From: Hydrotalea flava
GTDB lineage: Bacteria; Bacteroidota; Bacteroidia; Chitinophagales; Chitinophagaceae
NCBI RefSeq assembly: GCF_001623405.1
Contig: NZ_LUHG01000082.1
Span: forward strand, 1 to 64,000
DNA length: 64,000 nt
Direction of reading: 5' to 3'
Notes under the pieces: model-generated
What the model was told of the DNA's origin: nothing
Databases searched by the model: none
Seen by the model: the letters and a program-made list of their open reading frames with translations, nothing else
Position numbers and translations under genes: made by a program
Shown here: positions 9,539 through 18,400 of the stretch, in pieces
How the letters are laid out: each line of letters starts with the position of its first letter
Position numbering within the stretch: the stretch's first letter is position 1

Positions 9539-10261
9539 TTAACATTGTTGTAGTATTTGTTTTAATGCTGCAATTTCTGATGTATCTACCATTATTCTTT
9601 CGCTTTTGTCCTGCATGGCATCTACCCAAAATTGCATGGGCGATGGTTCCAATTTTTTTGCACTGCTATGCACTTCATCTGTTCCGGTAAATAAAAGCAA
9701 CTCCTCCAAATTACTGCTTCTAATACCTCCTCCCGGCACAATCACAATTCTGTCTGCCGCTGCTACAATCAGTTGTTGTATTAATGCTTTTCCCAATAAG
9801 GCATTGGGCTGTTGTCCACTGGTTAAAATACGCTGACAGCCACATTGAATAATGTTTTCCATGGCTTCCAATGGCTGTTTGCACCGATCAAATGCCCGGT
9901 GAAAGGTAACTTCCATTGGGTAAGCCAACGCTACTAATTGCTGTGTTCTTGCTATATCAATACTACCATCGGTTTTTAAAATGCCAAATACTATGCCATC
10001 AAAACCCATTTGCTTGCAAAGTTTAACATCTGCCTTCATGGCTGCAAACTCTGCATCAGTGTACACAAAATCTCCGGCTCTTGGGCAAATCATTACGAAA
10101 AGTGGCAGATCAATCTTTTGTCGAACCGTTTTTAAATATCCATAGGAAGGAGTAGTGCCGCCATTTTCATAGTTTTCACATAATTCAAGTCGATTGGCAT
10201 CGGCTTTATAAGCAGCGATAGCAGACTCAATTGAGAAAACCGCTATTTCAAGTAGTTTCAT
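9539..10261 (-). CDS. cutC: CutC family protein
   Basis: A 240-residue TIM-barrel protein of the CutC family, recognised by the opening KLLEIAVFSIESAIAAYKADANRLELCENYENGGTTPSYG, then FVMICPRAGDFVYTDAE, GFDGIVFGIL and EVTFHRAFDRC. CutC was named for copper tolerance in E. coli, but that role has been questioned and the enzymatic activity is unsettled. It begins immediately after the stop codon of the glycosylasparaginase gene (TAAATG), so the two form one operon. That context suggests a link to amino-sugar or glycoprotein catabolism rather than copper (inference). Confidence 0.92.
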   Translation of the reverse strand: MKLLEIAVFSIESAIAAYKADANRLELCENYENGGTTPSYGYLKTVRQKIDLPLFVMICPRAGDFVYTDAEFAAMKADVKLCKQMGFDGIVFGILKTDGSIDIARTQQLVALAYPMEVTFHRAFDRCKQPLEAMENIIQCGCQRILTSGQQPNALLGKALIQQLIVAAADRIVIVPGGGIRSSNLEELLLFTGTDEVHSSAKKLEPSPMQFWVDAMQDKSERIMVDTSEIAALKQILQQC

Positions 10262-11296
10262 TTATGGTAATATAAATTTTGCGTTTTCTAAAAAGTTTTT
10301 ATCATCTGCAAAACAAACTGCATAATTAAATCCTTTCTGTAAACAATAGCCGCCATATTCTCCTTTTTTATTCAGAGCTACGAAACCTATTTGAATTTCT
10401 TTTGCTTTACTGCCTTTAATTTTTGCAATTCTTTCAACCGCCATTTTACAGGCTTGTTCCGGCGGCCATCCTTGCCGCATCAGTTCAACCACTGTATGCG
10501 AACCACAAATTCTAATGATATCTTCCCCCTGGCCGGTAGCAGCAGCAGCGCCTACCTCGTTATCCACAAATAAGCCGGCACCAATTAGCGGCGAATCGCC
10601 TACACGGCCATGCATTTTAAAGGCCTGACCACTGGTGGTACAGCTACCGCTTAAATTGCCGGCACTGTCTAACGCCAACATAGCAATGGTATCATGATTC
10701 CATTGTCCGGTGTCTAATTTTGCAGGAACCGAAGTGGGCACAAAAGAAGTTTTTCCTTCATTCCGTTCAATGTTGATAATAGGTTTATATTCACTTTTTT
10801 TCAGCCAGTTTTCATAAGCTTTTTTGGCTTCATTGCTAAGTTGCTCCGGTTCCAAAATAAAGCCTTCGGCAATGGCAAACTGTTGGGCTCCTTCACCAGC
10901 CAATAAAACATGAGGTGTTTTCTCCATTACCCTTCTGGCTACTGAAATGGGATGCTTAATGCGTTGCAAACAGGCAACCGCACCGCAGTTAAAATTTTCA
11001 TCCATAATAGAGGCATCTAATGTAACATAGCCATCTCTGTCAGGATTGGCACCTAACCCTACACAACAATTGATGGATGATTCAGTAACCATTACCCCTT
11101 TTTCAACTGCATCCAATGCACGTCCGTTATTTTTTAAAATAAGCCATGCGGCTTTATTGGCGGCAATACCCGCATCCCAGGTAGCAATAACAATTGGTTT
11201 TTTAACCGGCCCGGCAAAGCCCGACAGCCTGTTTTTCGGCATAGCCAATGCAGTCAATCCTAAAGAACTCAGCGATAAAAAGTTTCTTCTTTTCAC
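10262..11296 (-). CDS. N4-(beta-N-acetylglucosaminyl)-L-asparaginase (Ntn hydrolase)
   Basis: A 344-residue glycosylasparaginase-type Ntn hydrolase, which splits GlcNAc-asparagine into aspartate and an amino-sugar. The precursor is expected to cleave itself before Thr203 in NHDTIAML, the new N-terminal nucleophile. Other family segments are IATWDAG, NPDRDGYVTLDASIMD, GSCTTSGQAFKMHGRVGDSPLIGAGLFVD and GAAAATGQGEDII. A GTG start at 11296 is chosen because it places a twin-arginine-like signal (KRRNFLSLSSLGLTALA) at the N-terminus; the upstream ATG at 11383 would add 29 unlikely residues. Export by Tat is likely. It is the first gene of an operon with cutC. Confidence 0.88.
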   Translation of the reverse strand: MKRRNFLSLSSLGLTALAMPKNRLSGFAGPVKKPIVIATWDAGIAANKAAWLILKNNGRALDAVEKGVMVTESSINCCVGLGANPDRDGYVTLDASIMDENFNCGAVACLQRIKHPISVARRVMEKTPHVLLAGEGAQQFAIAEGFILEPEQLSNEAKKAYENWLKKSEYKPIINIERNEGKTSFVPTSVPAKLDTGQWNHDTIAMLALDSAGNLSGSCTTSGQAFKMHGRVGDSPLIGAGLFVDNEVGAAAATGQGEDIIRICGSHTVVELMRQGWPPEQACKMAVERIAKIKGSKAKEIQIGFVALNKKGEYGGYCLQKGFNYAVCFADDKNFLENAKFILP

Positions 11297-11506
11297 AATA
11301 AAAAATTTAGTTTGTCTGAAGTAGTAATTTGTTGATTTAAAGATAACACATTCAGTTCTATCATCATCGGGATATTGATGCATGTCAGCAATGTTTCCAT
11401 GATTTTCTTTTCTGAAAAGGTAAATGAACCCTTTTAAACAGGTGTACCTTTACAAAAGCAGCGGAGTGTGGAAAGCAACTGATTATTCATCATAAACGGA
11501 ATCATT

Positions 11507-12808
11507 ATGAAAGTGGTACTCATTGGAGCAGGATTTGCAGGTTTAAAAATTGCACGAACACTCAACAATCAAAAAGGGATTGAATTATTGCTTTTGGATA
11601 AATACAATTACCATCAGTTTCAACCTTTATTTTATCAGGTAGCAACTGCCGGCCTCGATGCCAGTAATATTTCTTTTCCGCTCAGAAAAGTGTTTCAGAA
11701 CAGTAACAATATACGTATCCGGATGGCCAACGTTTTATCCGTCGATACGCATTTAAAAGAAGTGCATACAGATATTGGTAATTTTCATTATGATAAACTT
11801 ATTATTGCTACAGGGGCCGACACCAATTTTTTCGGCAATAAAAAAATTCAGGAAGCAGCATTGCCCATGAAGAGTACTGTTGAGGCGTTGCAATTGCGTC
11901 ATCGTTTTCTGCACAATTTAGAAGAAGCACTTCAAATTACAGACAGAGCCATTTTGGCAAAATTGCTAACGGTAGTTGTTGTGGGAGGTGGGCCAACGGG
12001 GGTGGAATTGTGTGGTGCTTTGGCCGAAATGCGCAATTTGATATTACCGAAAGATTATCCTGAGTTAGATTTTTCGTTAATGAAAATTTTTCTGATTGAA
12101 AATAATGCACATACACTGGCTGCCATGTCTGAAAAAAGCAGGATTCAGTCAGAGCAATATTTAAAAAAATTAGGAGTGGATGTGTTAACCGGAATATCTG
12201 TTTTTGATTATGATGGCGAAACAGTAGTTTTAAACAACGGTAACAGTATTGCTTCTAATACATTAATTTGGGCAGCAGGTATTAAAGGTAATGTACCCAC
12301 TGGGCTTGACGAAAGCCTTATTGTGCGTGGTAATCGTATAAAAGTAAATCGATTGAATGAAGTAATTGGTGTACCGGATATGTATGCAGTAGGCGATGTA
12401 GCTTATATGGAAACACCACTGTATCCGCATGGCCACCCACAGGTGGCGAATGTAGCAATAACACAAGGGCTGCAAGTGGCTAAAAATTTATTACACCCCG
12501 GCAATCCTCAACCGTATGAATATCACGACAAAGGAAGTATGGCAACAGTTGGCAGAAACTTAGCGGTGGTAGATATTCCAAAACCCAAATTACATTTTGG
12601 TGGATTTTTAGCCTGGTTGGTATGGATGGGATTGCATCTCTTTCTATTAGTAGGTGTAAAAAACAGGATTCAGGTTTTTATAAACTGGATTTACAATTAT
12701 TTTACAAAAGATCCTAACCTTCGTTTAATATTTAGAGAATTTTATAAGCCAAAGCATCCGATACATGTTACCAACTCATCTGTTACAACAACTTCAACAG
12801 AAATATAA
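11507..12808 (+). CDS. Type II NADH dehydrogenase (NAD(P)/FAD oxidoreductase)
   Basis: A 433-residue flavoprotein of the NDH-2 family, which passes electrons from NADH to quinone without pumping protons. The FAD-binding GxGxxG is at residues 7-12 (GAGFAG), followed by NYHQFQPLFYQVATAGL, a family signature. The NADH-binding motif is VVVVGGGPTGVELCGALAE, and the second FAD segment is VPDMYAVGDVA. The C-terminal region (GFLAWLVWMGLHLFLLVGVKNR) is the hydrophobic membrane-attachment part. Its 3' end overlaps the start of the following kinase gene by 44 bases. Confidence 0.93.
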   Translation: MKVVLIGAGFAGLKIARTLNNQKGIELLLLDKYNYHQFQPLFYQVATAGLDASNISFPLRKVFQNSNNIRIRMANVLSVDTHLKEVHTDIGNFHYDKLIIATGADTNFFGNKKIQEAALPMKSTVEALQLRHRFLHNLEEALQITDRAILAKLLTVVVVGGGPTGVELCGALAEMRNLILPKDYPELDFSLMKIFLIENNAHTLAAMSEKSRIQSEQYLKKLGVDVLTGISVFDYDGETVVLNNGNSIASNTLIWAAGIKGNVPTGLDESLIVRGNRIKVNRLNEVIGVPDMYAVGDVAYMETPLYPHGHPQVANVAITQGLQVAKNLLHPGNPQPYEYHDKGSMATVGRNLAVVDIPKPKLHFGGFLAWLVWMGLHLFLLVGVKNRIQVFINWIYNYFTKDPNLRLIFREFYKPKHPIHVTNSSVTTTSTEI

Positions 12809-13826
12809 CTGGACAGGAAATATTCAGGTTCAACCAATATCCGGCGGACTCATTAACCATACCTGGAAAGTGATTACCAATACTGGTGATTTTATTTTGC
12901 AGGCAATCAATACCCATGTTTTTCCTCATCCGGAAAAAATGGATGTAAACCTGCAAATGCTTGCTGACTATTTTTTTAAAGAAGCGTCGGATTATTTATT
13001 TGTTGGCCCGGTTGCAAATGTTGATGGGAAAACAATGATGGTTGTTGACAATACTGTTTACCGGGTTTTTCCTTTTATTCAAGGTTCACATACCCAGGAA
13101 ATCTTATCAAGGTCGGAAGATGCATTTGAGGCTGCTCAGCAATTTGGAAAGTTTACCGCAGCATTGGTACATTTCAATACCAATCATTTACAAATTACCA
13201 TCCCTTTTTTTCACCATCTTTCATTTCGCTATTGGCAATTTAAACAAGCCTGGCAACAGGCTGATGATGGGTTAAAAAAGCAGGCTCAAAAATATGCCAC
13301 TCAAATTGCCGGACAAACACAAATTATAGAAAAGTTCAATTATTTCATTCACAAAAATACTTGCCTGCAAAGAACCATGCATCATGATACAAAAATTTCA
13401 AATGTATTGTTCAATGAAGCAGGAAAAGGTGTGGCGGTAATTGATTTAGATACAGTAATGCCCGGATTTTTTTTCAGTGATATGGGTGATATGATGCGCA
13501 CCTATTTAAGTCCGGTTGGCGAAGAAGAAAAAGATATCACATTTATTGAAGTAAGACCTGATTTTTTGCAAGCTGTAACCGAAGGGTATCTTTCAGCAAT
13601 GGTGCATGTGTTGACTGATTTTGAGAAAGAACATTTGTTGTATTCCGGCCAGATAATGACATATATGCAGGCCTTGCGGTTCTTAACAGATTATTTGCAA
13701 CATAACTGTTATTATGCCTGTAGTTATGCAGAGCAAAATTTAGTGCGAACTGCCAATCAATTACAATTATTGGCTCAGATGCAAAACATAAGTACTCCAA
13801 AACCGAAGCAGTATTTTATGGAATAA
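12765..13826 (+). CDS. Aminoglycoside-phosphotransferase-fold kinase (N-acetylhexosamine kinase-like)
   Basis: A 353-residue small-molecule kinase of the APH/choline kinase fold. Visible are an N-terminal nucleotide-binding lobe (ISGGLINHTWKV, FILQAIN), the catalytic loop HHDTKISNVLF, and the metal-binding VIDLDTVMPG followed by FSDMGDMMRT. The overall pattern resembles bacterial N-acetylhexosamine 1-kinases, but the substrate cannot be assigned from sequence alone. The start ATG lies inside the upstream NADH dehydrogenase gene, and no later Met would preserve the N-terminal lobe, so the 44-base overlap appears real and implies translational coupling. A glycosylasparaginase about 1.5 kb away would release the kind of sugar such a kinase uses (inference). 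Confidence 0.78.
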   Translation: MLPTHLLQQLQQKYNWTGNIQVQPISGGLINHTWKVITNTGDFILQAINTHVFPHPEKMDVNLQMLADYFFKEASDYLFVGPVANVDGKTMMVVDNTVYRVFPFIQGSHTQEILSRSEDAFEAAQQFGKFTAALVHFNTNHLQITIPFFHHLSFRYWQFKQAWQQADDGLKKQAQKYATQIAGQTQIIEKFNYFIHKNTCLQRTMHHDTKISNVLFNEAGKGVAVIDLDTVMPGFFFSDMGDMMRTYLSPVGEEEKDITFIEVRPDFLQAVTEGYLSAMVHVLTDFEKEHLLYSGQIMTYMQALRFLTDYLQHNCYYACSYAEQNLVRTANQLQLLAQMQNISTPKPKQYFME

Positions 13827-13876
13827 CTGACTTATGTTCTGCCAGATGTAAATCATCAATATTTGCGGCAGATTTT

Positions 13877-13884
13877 TATCTTTG
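13877..13884 (+). promoter_or_regulatory. TATCTTTG, candidate -7 element of yajQ
   Basis: Matches the Bacteroidota -7 consensus TAnnTTTG, 13 bases before the yajQ start. I find no matching TTTG -33 element at the normal spacing. Confidence 0.35.
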
Positions 13885-13897
13885 TAAAAAAATTATT

Positions 13898-14389
13898 ATG
13901 CCTTCATTTGATATAACCAGTAAAGTAGATTTACAATTATTGGATAACACCATCAATACGGTTAAAAAAGAAATTCAGGGGCGCTTCGATTTTAAAGATT
14001 CTCCGGTAATCATTGAACTTAATAAAAAAGATTTTACAATTATGCTGGAAGTGGAAAGCGATATGAAAATGAAGCAGGTGATTGATATTTTAATTAGCCG
14101 TGGCATGAAACAAGGTATTTCTGCCAATGCTTTTGATTTTGAAAAAGATGCTTATCCAAGCGGAAAAGTGATCAAAAAAGAAGTGGCCGTAAAAAATGGC
14201 CTAAAGCAAGATAATGCCAAAAAAATTGTAAAATCAATCAAAGACAGCGGTTTAAAAGTACAAGCGGCTATTATGGATACCATTATTCGTGTTACGGGTA
14301 AAAAAATTGATGACCTGCAGGCGGTAATTAAATTGTGTAATGAGCAGGATTTTGGCGTTCCACTTCAGTTTGAAAACATGAAATCTTAA
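13898..14389 (+). CDS. yajQ: YajQ family nucleotide-binding protein
   Basis: A 163-residue protein, full length for the family, with the tandem ferredoxin-like fold. Signature segments are MPSFDITSKVDLQLLDNTINTV, EIQGRFDFKDSP, the central KQGISANAFDFEKD, and the C-terminal KIVKSIKDSGLKVQAAI...RVTGKKIDDLQAVI. Some homologues bind cyclic di-GMP (shown in Xanthomonas), others bind RNA or tRNA, so the ligand here is open. It is cytosolic and apparently monocistronic. Confidence 0.93.
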   Translation: MPSFDITSKVDLQLLDNTINTVKKEIQGRFDFKDSPVIIELNKKDFTIMLEVESDMKMKQVIDILISRGMKQGISANAFDFEKDAYPSGKVIKKEVAVKNGLKQDNAKKIVKSIKDSGLKVQAAIMDTIIRVTGKKIDDLQAVIKLCNEQDFGVPLQFENMKS

Positions 14390-14489
14390 ATAAATTTGGT
14401 TTTTCTGATAGTTTAATAGCTTAATATAGAGGTTTGTTGGAGGTTTTACTCATCTAAATGCTAAAAAATTGTGTAACAACCATCTTAAT

Positions 14490-14521
14490 TTTGGTAAAAA
14501 CTTACCCAACCCTTATTTTTG
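14490..14521 (+). promoter_or_regulatory. Promoter of rpmE2, Bacteroidota type
   Basis: A TTTG at 14490-14493 and TATTTTTG at 14514-14521, separated by 20 bases, match both halves of the Bacteroidota primary-sigma consensus (TTTG about 19-21 bases before TAnnTTTG). Transcription would start near 14528, leaving a leader of about 50 bases. Confidence 0.65.
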
Positions 14522-14545
14522 CACCCTCAAAAAAAATTAATAATC

Positions 14546-14562
14546 GTACGGCCAAACCGTAC
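14546..14562 (+). promoter_or_regulatory. Hairpin in the L31 mRNA leader
   Basis: A perfect 6-bp stem, GTACGG (14546-14551) with CCGTAC (14557-14562), and loop CCAAA, 18 bases before the L31 start codon and within the predicted leader. L31 leaders in other phyla carry autoregulatory hairpins, so this is a candidate binding site for L31 or another regulator. No homology to a described leader motif is claimed. Confidence 0.4.
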
Positions 14563-14579
14563 CACCTAAATCATTCATT

Positions 14580-14831
14580 ATGAAGAAAGGTATCCATCCC
14601 GAAAGTTACCGCTTAGTGGTATTTAAAGATATGAGTAACGGGTACTCATTTTTAAGTCGTTCAACTGCTGCTTCTAAAGAAACTGTTGCATGGGAAGATG
14701 GCAATGAATATCCATTAATTAAATTAGAAATTTCTAATACTTCGCATCCGTTTTATACCGGCAAAAATGTATTGGTAGATACTGCAGGCCGTATTGATAA
14801 GTTCAAGAAAAGATATGCGAAGAAAAGCTAA
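14580..14831 (+). CDS. rpmE2: 50S ribosomal protein L31 type B
   Basis: An 83-residue large-subunit ribosomal protein. It begins [21 protein letters not shown] and has [27 protein letters not shown] at the end, both typical of type B L31. It lacks the CxxC zinc ligands of the zinc-binding paralogue, so it is the C-minus form. It stands alone between a clear promoter and a terminator. Confidence 0.97.
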   Translation: MKKGIHPESYRLVVFKDMSNGYSFLSRSTAASKETVAWEDGNEYPLIKLEISNTSHPFYTGKNVLVDTAGRIDKFKKRYAKKS

Positions 14832-14854
14832 TTTACACGTGAGAATAGAGCAAG

Positions 14855-14885
14855 AACCCGGTCTTTTAAACTGACTGGGTTTTTT
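14855..14885 (+). terminator. Terminator after rpmE2
   Basis: Stem AACCCGGTC (14855-14863) with GACTGGGTT (14873-14881), including one G-T pair, followed by T residues. It lies 23 bases after the L31 stop. Confidence 0.85.
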
Positions 14886-14994
14886 GTTTTATTGAACAAT
14901 AGCTTTGCTTAAATTTATAATAAATATGCAACCTTTCAAATAGAATACTGTTGAAATGATTGAAAGTTGTAACGTTTGAATAAAATTGTAAAAG

Positions 14995-15729
14995 ATGAAA
15001 TTAGATATTTTAGCTTTTGGTGTACATCCCGATGATGTGGAATTAGGTTGTTCAGGCACCATTATGGCTGCAGCTGCAGAAGGGAAAAAAATAGGTGTTG
15101 TAGATTTAACAAAAGGTGAATTAGGTACCCGCGGAACGGCAGAAACCCGTTTGCAGGAATCTGCAAAAGCTGCAGAAATAATGGGTGTATTAGTGAGAGA
15201 AAATTTAGAAATGGCCGATGGTTTTTTTGAACATGATGAAGCTCATCTGCGCAAAGTAATTACCGTTATTAGAAAATATCAACCCGAAATTATTTTATGT
15301 AATGCACCTGAAGATCGTCATCCGGATCATGGTCGAAGCGCAAAATTAGTAGCTGATGCAGCATTTTTAGCAGGGTTGCGAAAAATTGAAACAACAGATA
15401 ATGAAATACCACAGGAAAAATGGCGCCCAACTTATGTTTTTCATTATATACAAGACCGGTTTATTCAACCTTCATTTGTAATAGATATATCAGCTTATAT
15501 GCCTAAAAAAATTGAGACAGTACTTGCTTATACAACTCAGTTTTATCAACCTGAAATCAACTTAAACGAACCGCAAACCTATATTTCTTCACCACAATTT
15601 TTAGAAACAGTAAAAGCCAGAGCTATGATGCTGGGTAAAAGAATAGGAGTGGAATATGCCGAAGGCTTTATTTCCGAAAAAGTATTGGGCATTCGTTCTT
15701 TTGATGCTATTGTGAAAAATGTTACCTAA
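14995..15729 (+). CDS. bshB1: Bacillithiol biosynthesis deacetylase BshB1
   Basis: A 244-residue LmbE-family zinc deacetylase. It removes acetate from GlcNAc-malate in the second step of bacillithiol synthesis. The metal site is seen in GVHPDDVELGCSG (the HPDD motif) and in PEDRHPDHGRSA. BshB1-type features are ILAFGVHPDDVE at the start, DLTKGELGTRGT, and the C-terminal RAMMLGKRIGVEYAEGF. The gene for the last step, bshC, lies about 30 kb further on in this window; bshA was not found here. Confidence 0.95.
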   Translation: MKLDILAFGVHPDDVELGCSGTIMAAAAEGKKIGVVDLTKGELGTRGTAETRLQESAKAAEIMGVLVRENLEMADGFFEHDEAHLRKVITVIRKYQPEIILCNAPEDRHPDHGRSAKLVADAAFLAGLRKIETTDNEIPQEKWRPTYVFHYIQDRFIQPSFVIDISAYMPKKIETVLAYTTQFYQPEINLNEPQTYISSPQFLETVKARAMMLGKRIGVEYAEGFISEKVLGIRSFDAIVKNVT

Positions 15730-15741
15730 TACAATAAAGTA

Positions 15742-16347
15742 TTAAGGTAACGTAACCGCTTGTTGTTTAGCAATAATAAAAGCAATCAGATCATCCAACT
15801 GTACACCGGCACGGGTGCATGCATCTTGTATATCTTTTCTGGAAACATTTGCTGCAAATGATTTTTCTTTTAATCGCTTTTTTACGCCTTTTACATCCAT
15901 GCCTTCATAACCATTGGGGCGCATTAAAGAATATGCATGTATTAATCCGGAAAGTTCATCAAATGCATACAGCATTTTGTCCATTCTGGTTTCAGGTACT
16001 ACCCCAAAATGTGCAGGCCCATGTGAGGCAATGGCATGTATAATTTCAGGATCAATATTTCTGATTTCTAACTCTTCAATAATTTTGCTGCAATGCAGTT
16101 CAGGCCACTGATCCCAATCTGCATCATGCAATAAACCCGCCATTTCCCATTTCCATTGTGTTGCTTCAGGCAGTTGTTCAATTTTTGCAGCCCAGCATTG
16201 CATTAAATGGGCTACTTGCAACATGTGCAATTGCAGTTTAGGATTCAATACCCAAGCCTGCATTAGTTGCATGGCATCTTCTTTTGTTAAAACATTATCC
16301 TGATTGGCCGGATTGCCAAAAACAGTTCTGCCTAAATGTAATGACAT
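15742..16347 (-). CDS. HD-domain hydrolase
   Basis: A 201-residue protein with an HD phosphohydrolase core. The metal ligands are a His in MLQVAHLMQ, the HD pair in MAGLLHDADWDQWPE, and later AIASHGPAHFG. Homologues in many bacteria are annotated simply as HD-domain proteins, and the substrate is unknown. The start at 16347 (MSLHLGRTVFGNP) is preferred to the ATG at 16434, which would run into the divergent gene's upstream region. The stop lies 12 bases from that of bshB1, with the two genes converging. Confidence 0.82.
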   Translation of the reverse strand: MSLHLGRTVFGNPANQDNVLTKEDAMQLMQAWVLNPKLQLHMLQVAHLMQCWAAKIEQLPEATQWKWEMAGLLHDADWDQWPELHCSKIIEELEIRNIDPEIIHAIASHGPAHFGVVPETRMDKMLYAFDELSGLIHAYSLMRPNGYEGMDVKGVKKRLKEKSFAANVSRKDIQDACTRAGVQLDDLIAFIIAKQQAVTLP

Positions 16348-16395
16348 ATATTTTTTTGGGTAAAGATACAATCCTGAATAATTTTTTAAGGTCTG

Positions 16396-16403
16396 TACTT
16401 TTG
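16396..16403 (+). promoter_or_regulatory. TACTTTTG, candidate -7 element of the ketoacyl synthase gene
   Basis: An exact TAnnTTTG match, 47 bases before the start codon, in the short region shared with the divergent HD gene. There is no good TTTG at -33 spacing. Confidence 0.35.
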
Positions 16404-16450
16404 TGTGTGAACTATCCTTACTTTTAAAGTTCACTATTATACCAACTATA

Positions 16451-17527
16451 ATGCCTGCATTACGAACAGTAATTACCGGTACGGGATGTTATATACCTGA
16501 GGTAATAAAATCGAATAAAGATTTTTATGTAAACCATTTTTATGATGAAAATGGACAACCCATCGCTTTGCCATCTAATATTATTGCCGAAAAATTTAAA
16601 AATATTACCGGGATTGAAGAACGGCGTTATGCACCGGGTAATATGAATAATGTTGATATGGCTATTGCAGCAGCCACTGCCGCTATTGCAGATGCCGGAA
16701 TTAACAAAGAATCCATCGATCAAATTATCCTGGCGCATAATTTCGGTAATGTTATTCAACATACCATACAAACAGATACCATGCCTGCATTGGCTTCAAG
16801 AGTAAAGCACGGTTTAGGAATTAAAAATGCACAATGTATTCCTTATGATATTGTGTTTGGTTGTCCGGGTTGGCTGCAAGGTATTATTCAGGCCGATGCA
16901 TTTATAAAAGCAGGTGTTGCAAAAACATGTTTAGTAATTGGTGCGGAAACCTTATCGAGAGTAATTGATATTTATGACAGGGATAGTATGATATTTTCAG
17001 ATGGGGCAGGAGCCTGTATTGTAAATGCAAAGGAAACAGATGAAGCTGTGGGTATTTTATCTTACAGTGTCCAGTCGCATGCATTGGAAGAGTTAGATTA
17101 TTTATATATGGGTAAATCTAATTTTCCGCATTCTGATCCACGTATTCGTTTCATTAAAATGAAAGGAAGAAAAGTGTATGAATATGCCATGCGTTATGTG
17201 TCCGCAGCTATGAAAGATTGTTTAGATAAAAGTGGAGTTGATATCAAAACTTTAAAAATGATTTTTCTCCATCAGGCCAATGAAAAAATGGATGAAGGTA
17301 TTGTTAAAAAATTGTATGAGTTGTATGGCATACATGAATTACCACCCTGTGTTATGCCCATGAGTATTCATACATTAGGCAATAGTTCTGTTGCAACAAT
17401 TCCTACATTATTAGATTGGGTTCGGAAGGGGCAAATTCCGGATCACCATCTTCAGCCGGGCGATACCATTCTTTTTGCTTCTGTAGGTGCAGGAATGAAC
17501 ATTAATGCTATTTGTTATAAATATTAA
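16451..17527 (+). CDS. 3-oxoacyl-ACP synthase III family protein
   Basis: A 358-residue thiolase-fold condensing enzyme related to FabH. The catalytic triad is visible: Cys138 in VFGCPGWLQG, His in FLHQANEKMDEG, and Asn in HTLGNSSVATIP. The N-terminal TGTGCYIPE and ITGIEERRY are also family marks. It is slightly longer than housekeeping FabH (about 330) and not in a fab cluster, so it may use a specialised starter or acceptor rather than being the main initiator of fatty acid synthesis. The start at 16451 matches the family; an in-frame ATG at 16403 is inside the promoter region. The downstream amidase starts 6 bases after the stop. Confidence 0.88.
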   Translation: MPALRTVITGTGCYIPEVIKSNKDFYVNHFYDENGQPIALPSNIIAEKFKNITGIEERRYAPGNMNNVDMAIAAATAAIADAGINKESIDQIILAHNFGNVIQHTIQTDTMPALASRVKHGLGIKNAQCIPYDIVFGCPGWLQGIIQADAFIKAGVAKTCLVIGAETLSRVIDIYDRDSMIFSDGAGACIVNAKETDEAVGILSYSVQSHALEELDYLYMGKSNFPHSDPRIRFIKMKGRKVYEYAMRYVSAAMKDCLDKSGVDIKTLKMIFLHQANEKMDEGIVKKLYELYGIHELPPCVMPMSIHTLGNSSVATIPTLLDWVRKGQIPDHHLQPGDTILFASVGAGMNINAICYKY

Positions 17528-17533
17528 TTGGTT

Positions 17534-18346
17534 ATGAAAAAATATCTTATTCTTTGCACTTTTATGGTTGGTATCTGTGCTTGTTCCCGCAATTCTTATC
17601 AGTCAACCAACAGAACCTATAAAAAAGAAGTATCTCGTTTTAGCCGACAGCTAAAAATAATTCCTGCAGTTCCTGCAAATGATACCATTCAACAGCCACC
17701 TTATTTTGTTGGAACCACCAACTTTAATTTACGTAAACCCAATTACGTTATTATACATCATACCGCACAAAATAGCTGTCCTGCAACACTTAAAACCTTT
17801 ACCAAACCTGCAACACAGGTTAGTGCACATTATGTAATATGTAAAGATGGAACAGTATACCATATGTTGAACGATTATTTAAGAGCCTGGCAGGCAGGAG
17901 TAAGCAGCTGGGGAAATGATAAAGACATCAATTCATCGTCCATTGGAATTGAATTAGATAACAATGGCTTTGAGCCATTTGACAGTACACAAATCAACAG
18001 TTTGTTAAGTTTGTTAAGCCGTTTAAAACAAACATATCACATCCCAACACCCAATTTTATTGGGCATGGCGATATTGCACCCACACGTAAAAACGATCCC
18101 AACTACCGTTTTCCATGGCAATTATTGGCGCAACATGGTTTTGGCAATTGGTATGATGCAATGATTACTGACACTATACCCAATGCATTTAATACCTTAA
18201 CGGCATTGAGGATTATTGGGTATAATGTAAAAGATACTGCTGCAGCCATTATTGCTTTTAAACGTCATTTTCTGCAGGATACAACACCCGGCATGACCGC
18301 ACCGGCAAGATTGGTACTTTACAATCTTCAAAAAAAGTATATGTAG
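17534..18346 (+). CDS. N-acetylmuramoyl-L-alanine amidase (Amidase_2 family), lipoprotein
   Basis: A 270-residue peptidoglycan amidase of the AmpD/AmiD fold. It cuts the bond between N-acetylmuramic acid and the peptide stem. A lipoprotein signal (MVGICAC) anchors it in the envelope. Zinc-site and core motifs are NYVIIHHTAQNSC, SAHYVICKDGTVYHM, IGIELDNNG, and GHGDIAPTRKNDP. The ATG at 17534 is used. The gene follows the ketoacyl synthase gene closely and is probably co-transcribed. Confidence 0.9.
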   Translation: MKKYLILCTFMVGICACSRNSYQSTNRTYKKEVSRFSRQLKIIPAVPANDTIQQPPYFVGTTNFNLRKPNYVIIHHTAQNSCPATLKTFTKPATQVSAHYVICKDGTVYHMLNDYLRAWQAGVSSWGNDKDINSSSIGIELDNNGFEPFDSTQINSLLSLLSRLKQTYHIPTPNFIGHGDIAPTRKNDPNYRFPWQLLAQHGFGNWYDAMITDTIPNAFNTLTALRIIGYNVKDTAAAIIAFKRHFLQDTTPGMTAPARLVLYNLQKKYM

Positions 18347-18400
18347 CAATTGAAAATAAAATTCCTTTGTACAAATAATGGCTACTAACAATCGTTAGCT

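Noticed and set aside
15733-15741. Short AT-rich inverted repeat between bshB1 and the HD-domain gene
   Set aside because: The stem is five AT-rich base pairs without a T run, and is likely coincidental.
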